From an uncultured Bacteroidales bacterium (lineage in GTDB: Bacteria > Bacteroidota > Bacteroidia > Bacteroidales > UBA932), in NCBI GenBank assembly GCA_905234285.1, contig CAJOHK010000013.1:1-33026 (forward strand): a DNA stretch of 33,026 nt, given 5' to 3'. The first letter of the stretch is position 1, and the number at the start of each line of letters is the position of its first letter. Of this stretch, positions 28,154 through 33,026 are shown piece by piece. The translations under genes and the position numbers were made by a program. The notes under the pieces were generated by a model. It did no database searches, was not told the DNA's origin, and was given only the letters and a program-made list of their open reading frames with translations.

Positions 28154-29442
28154 TTTATCATCTGTTCCAATACCTTGAGCGCGCCGGCGCAGACTTCCCC
28201 GGTATGGGCCTCATGCATTACCTGAGCTTCAGGGCCATACTGGCCGCCGTGACGGCAGTGCTGGTATCGCTCATTGCGGGCAAACGCATCATCGGCTGGC
28301 TGCAGCGCCAGCAGATTGGGGAAACCGTGCGCGACCTGGGCCTGGCCGACCAGATCCAGAAGAAAGGCACCCCTACCATGGGCGGCATTATCATCATCGT
28401 GAGCATCCTGAGCGGCGTGCTGCTGTGGTGCGACCTCAGCAACATCTACGTGATTCTGCTGCTGGTGAGCACCCTCTGGTGCGGAGCCCTGGGTTTTGCC
28501 GATGACTATATCAAGGTATTCAAGCACAATAAGGAAGGCATGTCGGAGAAAGGCAAGCTGGTGGGCCAGGTAGTACTGGGTTTCATCGTAGGCCTTACCG
28601 TATGGATGAGCCCCGACATTGTGGTACGCGAGAAGGTAGAAGTGAAAGAAAGCATCGAGCGCACCCTGGAGACAGAGACCACTGTTACCAGCGGCCGGTA
28701 TGTTCAGGAGAACGTGGTCAAGAGCACCAAGACCACCATCCCCTTTGTGAAGAACCACGAGTTTGACTACCGCTGGCTCTCACCTTTCAAGGGCGCGTGG
28801 GGCTGGTACTGCAAATGGGCCATCTACGTGCTCATGATTGTGCTGGTAATTACCGCCTGCTCCAACGGCACCAATCTCACCGACGGCCTGGACGGTCTGG
28901 CGGCGGGAACATCGGCCGTGGTGGGCGTAGTACTGGGCATCATTGCCTGGCTGGGCGGCAACCTCATCGACTCGGGCTTCCTCAACATCATGTATATTCC
29001 GGGATCGGGCGAGATTGCCATCTTCATGAGTGCCTTCGTGGGCGCCCTCATCGGCTTCCTGTGGTACAATTCCTTCCCTGCACAGGTGTTCATGGGCGAT
29101 ACGGGCAGCCTCACCATTGGCGGTATCATTGGCGTGAGCGCCGTCCTTATGCGTAAGGAACTGCTGCTGCCCCTGCTGTGCGGCATCTTCTTTATGGAGA
29201 GCCTGTCGGTGCTGCTGCAGCGCGGCTGGTTCAAGTTCACCAAAAAGAAGTATGGAGAGGGTCACCGCATCTGGAGCATGACTCCCCTGCATCACCATTA
29301 TCAAGACAAGAAGGCCCCAGAGGGACCCGTCCTGTTCCCCAAGCCGGTTCCCGCCCAGCACGAGGCAAAAATTACCGTGCGCTTCTGGATTGTGGGCCTG
29401 TTACTGGCTGTTAGTACGTTAGCTTTGTTGAAGATTCGATAG
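28150..29442 (+). CDS. mraY: phospho-MurNAc-pentapeptide transferase
   Basis: A 430-residue polytopic membrane enzyme that moves phospho-MurNAc-pentapeptide from UDP to undecaprenyl phosphate, making lipid I. It has many hydrophobic helices. Conserved loops: KGTPTMGGIIII (cytoplasmic), GFADDYIKV with the Asp pair, NGTNLTDGLDGLAAG and FMGDTGSLTIGG. An HHHYQ-type motif follows (MTPLHHHYQDKK). Between helices there is a long charged soluble stretch (KVEVKESIERTLETETTV ...) usual for Bacteroidota. It overlaps murE by 4 bp and precedes murD by 2 bp. Confidence 0.95.
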   Translation: MIYHLFQYLERAGADFPGMGLMHYLSFRAILAAVTAVLVSLIAGKRIIGWLQRQQIGETVRDLGLADQIQKKGTPTMGGIIIIVSILSGVLLWCDLSNIYVILLLVSTLWCGALGFADDYIKVFKHNKEGMSEKGKLVGQVVLGFIVGLTVWMSPDIVVREKVEVKESIERTLETETTVTSGRYVQENVVKSTKTTIPFVKNHEFDYRWLSPFKGAWGWYCKWAIYVLMIVLVITACSNGTNLTDGLDGLAAGTSAVVGVVLGIIAWLGGNLIDSGFLNIMYIPGSGEIAIFMSAFVGALIGFLWYNSFPAQVFMGDTGSLTIGGIIGVSAVLMRKELLLPLLCGIFFMESLSVLLQRGWFKFTKKKYGEGHRIWSMTPLHHHYQDKKAPEGPVLFPKPVPAQHEAKITVRFWIVGLLLAVSTLALLKIR

Positions 29443-29444
29443 TT

Positions 29445-30779
29445 ATGGCAAGAGTAGTTGTATTGGGTGGCGCCGAAAGTGGAGTAGGCGCAGCCGTATT
29501 GGCAAAAGTGAAAGGTTTTGATGTGTTCCTGAGCGACAAGGGACAGATCAAGGACGAATATGTGAAGACGCTCACCGACTGGAACATCCCGTTCGAGCAG
29601 GGCCAGCACACCGAGGAGCTCATCCTGAGTGCCGACGAAGTGGTGAAGAGCCCCGGCATCCCCGGAACGGTTCCCATGGTGCAGAAGATTCGCGAAAAAG
29701 GCATCCGCGTGGTGTCCGAGATTGAATTTGCCAGCCGCTACGACAAGGCCAAGAAGATTTGCATCACCGGCTCCAACGGCAAAACCACCACCACCAGCCT
29801 CATCTACTACCTGCTGCAGAACGCCGGCCTGAACGTAGGACTGGGCGGAAACATCGGCAAGAGCTATGCCTATCAGGTGGCTACCGAGCACTTTGACTAC
29901 TATGTACTGGAAATCAGCAGCTTCCAGCTGGACGACATCTACGACTTCCGGCCCGATATTGCCATCATTACCAATATCACCCCGGACCACCTGGACCGCT
30001 ACGACCACAAGATGGAGAATTACACGGCCGCCAAGTTCAACATTACCAAGAACTTGCGGGAAGATGACTGCTTTATCTTCGACTCCGACGACGAGATTAC
30101 CGTAGGACACTTGTCCAAGATTGTGCTTCGATGCAAGATGCTTCCCTTCTCCCAGGAGAAGGAGGTTGAGCAGGGCGCCTTCGTGAAGAATGACAAGATT
30201 GTCCTCCGATATGACAAGGAGGAGACCGACCTGTTCCTGGACCAGCTGGCCCTGGGCGGGAAGCACAACATCTACAACTCCATGGCAGCGGCCCTGGCCG
30301 CCAAGGCTACCGGCATCACCAACGAGGTCATCCGGCAGTCACTGGCCACCTTCCAGCCCATCGAGCACCGCCTGGAGCCCGTCCTGAGCATCAAGGACGT
30401 GCTGTACATCAACGACTCCAAGGCCACCAACATTGACAGCGCGTGGTATGCGCTGGAATGCCAGAAACGGCCGGTAGTATGGATCCTGGGCGGTACCGAC
30501 AAGGGCAACGACTACTCTGTACTGAACAGCCTGGTGAAGGAGAAGGTGAAGGGAATCGTTTGCTTGGGCGTAGACAACGCCAAGATCCACGCCGCCTTTG
30601 GAGGCATGGTATCCCGCATGGAAGACGCCCTGAGCGCCGAGGAAGCTGTGCAGAAGGCCTCAAAGATGGCCGAGGCCGGAGATGTGGTGCTCCTGAGCCC
30701 TTGCTGCGCCAGCTTTGACCTGTTTAAGAATTATGAAGACCGCGGCGAGCAGTTCAAGGCTGCCGTCCGCAAGCTTTAA
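29445..30779 (+). CDS. murD: UDP-MurNAc-L-Ala D-glutamate ligase
   Basis: A 444-residue Mur ligase that adds D-Glu. The N-terminal Rossmann domain starts MARVVVLGGAESGVGAAVL. The ATP P-loop is CITGSNGKTTTTSLIYYLL. The central domain shows VLEISSFQLDDIYDFRPDIA and ITPDHLDRYDHKMENY. The C-terminal domain holds VLYINDSKATNIDSAWYAL and WILGGTDKGNDYS, ending with the LLSPCCASFDLFKNYEDRG block diagnostic for MurD. It is 6 bp before ftsW. Confidence 0.95.
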   Translation: MARVVVLGGAESGVGAAVLAKVKGFDVFLSDKGQIKDEYVKTLTDWNIPFEQGQHTEELILSADEVVKSPGIPGTVPMVQKIREKGIRVVSEIEFASRYDKAKKICITGSNGKTTTTSLIYYLLQNAGLNVGLGGNIGKSYAYQVATEHFDYYVLEISSFQLDDIYDFRPDIAIITNITPDHLDRYDHKMENYTAAKFNITKNLREDDCFIFDSDDEITVGHLSKIVLRCKMLPFSQEKEVEQGAFVKNDKIVLRYDKEETDLFLDQLALGGKHNIYNSMAAALAAKATGITNEVIRQSLATFQPIEHRLEPVLSIKDVLYINDSKATNIDSAWYALECQKRPVVWILGGTDKGNDYSVLNSLVKEKVKGIVCLGVDNAKIHAAFGGMVSRMEDALSAEEAVQKASKMAEAGDVVLLSPCCASFDLFKNYEDRGEQFKAAVRKL

Positions 30780-30785
30780 CTCCCC

Positions 30786-32144
30786 ATGGAAGAACAAAAA
30801 GAAGATAGAATAGGCTCGCTGTTCAACCTCATGGACCGTTTCAGCGGGGACAAGGTGATTCTCCTGATCGCCTTGTTCCTGATGCTCATTTCCGTGATTT
30901 CCGTATTCAGCTCCACGCCGCTGCTGGCGCGGGAGATGGGCACGGACCGGATGAACATTATGGTAGACCAGCTGAAGGCCGTTGCACTGGGCTTCGTCCT
31001 TATCTTCGCGCTTTACTGGTTCGGCCGCGTGGAATGGTACCGGTGGCTGTCCAAGTTCGGCTTTGTGGTGAGCCTGGTCATCCTGGTCATTCTGGTGTTC
31101 AACCTCAACCTGGGACTGGTAAAGGCCGGCTCCATCAACGGCGCCCGGCGTATTCTGGTGGTCGCAGGCAAACAGATTCACGTATACGAATTTGTGAAGG
31201 TGTTCATGATCATGTATCTGGGATGGGCCCTGGACACCTTCAAGAACCAAGGCTTCAAATGGACCGCCATCCTGGCCGAGAAATTCGAGCGCCTGGCCTT
31301 CCTGGAACAGGATTTCTGGCAAAAGGTGGTGTATATTTACCTGCCCATCCTCCTTACCATCTTCATGGTAATGATGGGCTCCAACTCCAGCGCCCTGTTT
31401 ATCGGCCTCATCATGATTCTGATGGTTCTGGTGGGCGGCATCAGCGGCAAGGAGATTGGCGCCACGCTGGCCGTCATGCTGGTGGGCGTGGGCCTCATGT
31501 TCGGCGCCTACAAGGCCGGTTTCCTGCAGAACAGCCGCATCGGCACGGCCATCAGCCGTATTACCCAGGACGATGACGCCACCATGCAGGTCCTCCTAAC
31601 CTCGCCCAAGGGCTCCAAGGCCTGGAACGACGCCCGCGACGAGCTCAAGCAGCCCGTGAGCGCCATGCTGGCCATCAAAGAGGGCGGCTTCTGGGGCAAG
31701 GGCATCGGCAACAGCACGCAGAAGTATGCCACGCCGGTCATCTTTGGCGACTATATGTTCAGCTTCATCGTAGAAGAAACGGGGCTGTGGGGCGCTGCAC
31801 TGCTCATTTTGCTGTACTTCAGCCTGCTGGCCCGCGGGACCATGGTAGCCAAGGAATGCGACAAATACTACGATAAGATGATAGTAACCGGGCTCATCAT
31901 CCTGGTTACCGGACAAGCCTTCATGCACATGGCCGTGAACGTGCACCTGCCGTTTGTTCCGCAAACCGGACAAACCCTGCCCCTGGTGAGTCATGGAACC
32001 AACGCCCTGCTGGTCTTCAGCCTGGTGTTCGGCATCCTGCTCTCCATTTCCAAGGACGCGCGCGAGAACATGGCACGCAGGGAGGCCGAGGCCGAACCTA
32101 TCATCGAGCATCATACAGAATGGACCCAAAATACCACGGAATAA
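30786..32144 (+). CDS. ftsW: SEDS septal glycosyltransferase FtsW
   Basis: A 452-residue polytopic membrane protein that polymerises lipid II with FtsI. About ten hydrophobic helices are visible. The first is preceded by MDRFSGDKVILLIALFLML. Conserved SEDS segments include SINGARRILVVAG, VYEFVKVFMIMYLGW, GSNSSALFIGLIM, IGNSTQKYATP, FSFIVEETGLWGA and HLPFVPQTGQTLPLVSHG. It is complete, with an acidic cytoplasmic tail. It overlaps the next ATG by 1 bp (TAATG). murG is expected next but is broken after a few codons. Confidence 0.95.
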   Translation: MEEQKEDRIGSLFNLMDRFSGDKVILLIALFLMLISVISVFSSTPLLAREMGTDRMNIMVDQLKAVALGFVLIFALYWFGRVEWYRWLSKFGFVVSLVILVILVFNLNLGLVKAGSINGARRILVVAGKQIHVYEFVKVFMIMYLGWALDTFKNQGFKWTAILAEKFERLAFLEQDFWQKVVYIYLPILLTIFMVMMGSNSSALFIGLIMILMVLVGGISGKEIGATLAVMLVGVGLMFGAYKAGFLQNSRIGTAISRITQDDDATMQVLLTSPKGSKAWNDARDELKQPVSAMLAIKEGGFWGKGIGNSTQKYATPVIFGDYMFSFIVEETGLWGAALLILLYFSLLARGTMVAKECDKYYDKMIVTGLIILVTGQAFMHMAVNVHLPFVPQTGQTLPLVSHGTNALLVFSLVFGILLSISKDARENMARREAEAEPIIEHHTEWTQNTTE

Positions 32145-32170
32145 TGGAATACAAACGGATAGTGTCTGGG
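32144..32170 (+). pseudogene. murG: first nine codons of murG, cut at a sequence junction
   Basis: ATG at 32144 overlaps the ftsW stop by 1 bp and reads MEYKRIVSG, the conserved start of MurG (normally continuing SGGGTGGH). From about 32170 the reading becomes WTNRLRNV and stops at 32195-32197. Position and peptide support murG. The loss looks like a sequence junction, not natural decay, because everything downstream is unlike the rest of the window. Confidence 0.6.
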
Positions 32171-33026
32171 TGGACGAACCGCCTCAGGAATGTATGAATG
32201 GATGGGCTGAAACCTGGCTGCAGTAGATAGGAGCCGAGAAGGATTCTATCATGAAAAAGGAATAGATAGGACTATGAGAACGAGAAGAAGTATAAACATA
32301 GGATGCGTCTGTAGTAGTATAATAGCTACTGAAATAAGAAGAATAAAGATTGGATAAAGACTGGACGGTAGGCATATCTGGATATGGATTGCGGAAAGGA
32401 GACTGATGAGGAACTCGGCTGAAGTCAAGAGTAGGGTTAAGCTGTATTTGAGAGAGGGGATGAAGACGGTTTACAAATCTGTAATACATGAAATGTTTTC
32501 GGGATAGGCCATGAATCTCTTTAATTACATGAGGAACAACTGCAGCTTCTTCGATACGGTCCTGTTTCGGGGTATAAGTGAAGAGGAAGAAGTGAAATAA
32601 GAATAATTAAAAGAAACACTATCATCACCTGTGTAGTGCGAGTTGCTAAATGGCGATTGATGTAATGTAGGTAGATCAGGCGAGGGTTGTGTTGTAGTTT
32701 CACCTGTTTCATCTTCGTTATTCGTTAATGCTTCTTGAAACTGGCGAACAGCAGTTATTGGTTGAATAAACCGAACCGACTGTTGAGCTTCCATACCCAA
32801 TCTATCAGCGAAGAGATGAAGGTTAACCTTAATAAATTTCAGTATGTCAGGAGCAACAAATGTCTTCCGTCGTTTGCTCTGTATACAGCTAAGGCAATCA
32901 TTACGAGCAAATAATATTGAAGTTCCTACTGATGTACAAAGTCGTGCTATACCACTAATTCTAGAGGTTTTCTTTTTTTGAGTTCACTCTTCACTCAAGT
33001 GTTTCATCTATTTTCAGGGAAAAGAC
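32171..33026. other. foreign tail, probably eukaryotic or a chimeric contig end
   Basis: This 856-bp stretch is visibly AT-richer than the preceding 32 kb. On the plus strand it has stops in every frame and no bacterial gene. Two overlapping open frames exist on the minus strand: one (32525-32983) with histone-fold-like sequence, another (32184 to about 32600) containing RIEEAAVVPHVIKEIHGLS and a Ser/Tyr-rich end. GT and AG dinucleotides are placed so that short introns could join them. The rest of murG, murC and ftsQ-A-Z, expected here, is absent. Confidence 0.6.
32525..32983 (-). CDS. partial open frame resembling a eukaryotic histone-fold protein (POLE3/Dpb4-like)
   Basis: The frame is open from a stop at 32984 to TAA at 32525, with no credible bacterial start. 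It reads IARLCTSVGTSILFARNDCL, then SKRRKTFVAPDILKFI, which follows the helix-2/loop/helix-3 pattern of POLE3/Dpb4 histone-fold subunits of DNA polymerase epsilon (xKRKTLxAxDVL). Downstream, VRFIQPITAVRQFQEAL recalls their FxxFVxPLKEALEAYR segment. A 48-nt stretch starting GTTAAC and ending CAACAG lies between the two and would leave in frame as an intron. The C-terminal part is low-complexity and may be intron. The similarity is from memory and only partial. Confidence 0.35.
   Translation of the reverse strand, partial: TQKKKTSRISGIARLCTSVGTSILFARNDCLSCIQSKRRKTFVAPDILKFIKVNLHLFADRLGMEAQQSVRFIQPITAVRQFQEALTNNEDETGETTTQPSPDLPTLHQSPFSNSHYTGDDSVSFNYSYFTSSSSLIPRNRTVSKKLQLFLM

Noticed and set aside
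32171..33026. Recent gene transfer from a eukaryote into the bacterial chromosome
   Set aside because: The change falls exactly inside an essential gene at a contig end, so an assembly or library chimera is the simpler explanation.
1..33026. CRISPR array, prophage, insertion sequence or complete defence locus
   Set aside because: No regular repeat-spacer series, transposase, integrase, restriction or phage structural gene was seen on either strand.

Overview
The window is a stretch of chromosome from a member of the Bacteroidota, most likely order Bacteroidales. Four things point there. The -7 promoter element TAnnTTTG, typical of this phylum, precedes most transcription units, in the best cases with TTTG 19-20 bp upstream. 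Shine-Dalgarno sequences are mostly absent. Several products are phylum-specific forms: an Rpb6-type RNA polymerase omega, a NigD-like lipoprotein, an FtsL-like protein and a DUF5053-like protein. The gene order (nadK-uppS-bamA-ompH; mraZ-rsmH-ftsL-ftsI-murE-mraY-murD-ftsW) is also familiar from the group. The DNA is GC-rich throughout, except for the last ~0.86 kb.

Layout: 1-257 holds AT-rich leader DNA and two strong hairpins. 258-5001 (minus) is an envelope operon: nadK, uppS, bamA and an OmpH/Skp chaperone. It is divergent from pdxJ (5083) across an 81-bp two-way promoter region. 5849-14126 (plus) is a run of closely packed genes: an OmpH-like lipoprotein, a GT4 glycosyltransferase, a LysM/periplasmic-binding fusion, trxB, bamD, Rpb6/omega, recN, a Fur-family regulator and a NigD-like lipoprotein. 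tRNA-His (14174-14247), with its own promoter and terminator, separates this from a carboxyltransferase (pyruvate carboxylase subunit B/oxaloacetate decarboxylase alpha type) and radC. 16887-18300 is the most accessory-looking part: a two-gene micro-module with a dyad over its promoter, a lipoprotein whose promoter spacer holds a nine-base homopolymer, and a cluster of palindromic half-sites. upp converges on a minus-strand operon (LEA-like lipoprotein, SPOR protein, rpoN), which faces miaB across overlapping promoters. 22868-32144 is the dcw cell-wall and division cluster, led by mraZ with a 10-bp-periodic operator.

The genes form an envelope-centred set. UppS makes the lipid carrier used by MraY. 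MurE, MurD and MraY make peptidoglycan precursors, and FtsI/FtsW polymerise and cross-link them at the septum. BamA, BamD and the OmpH proteins assemble the outer membrane.

Three observations stand out. (1) The dcw cluster breaks inside the first codons of murG at about 32170. What follows is lower in GC, has no bacterial coding signature, and on the minus strand encodes a peptide resembling eukaryotic histone-fold (POLE3/Dpb4-like) proteins, so the contig end is probably chimeric. (2) RsmH and MurE carry in-frame insertions that share a recognisable peptide motif (PV..A.xPxSxSSS), which suggests an interspersed element that lands inside coding genes. (3) A C9/G9 tract sits between the -33 and -7 elements of a lipoprotein promoter, the layout of a phase-variable switch. 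I found no CRISPR array, prophage, insertion sequence or complete defence system.
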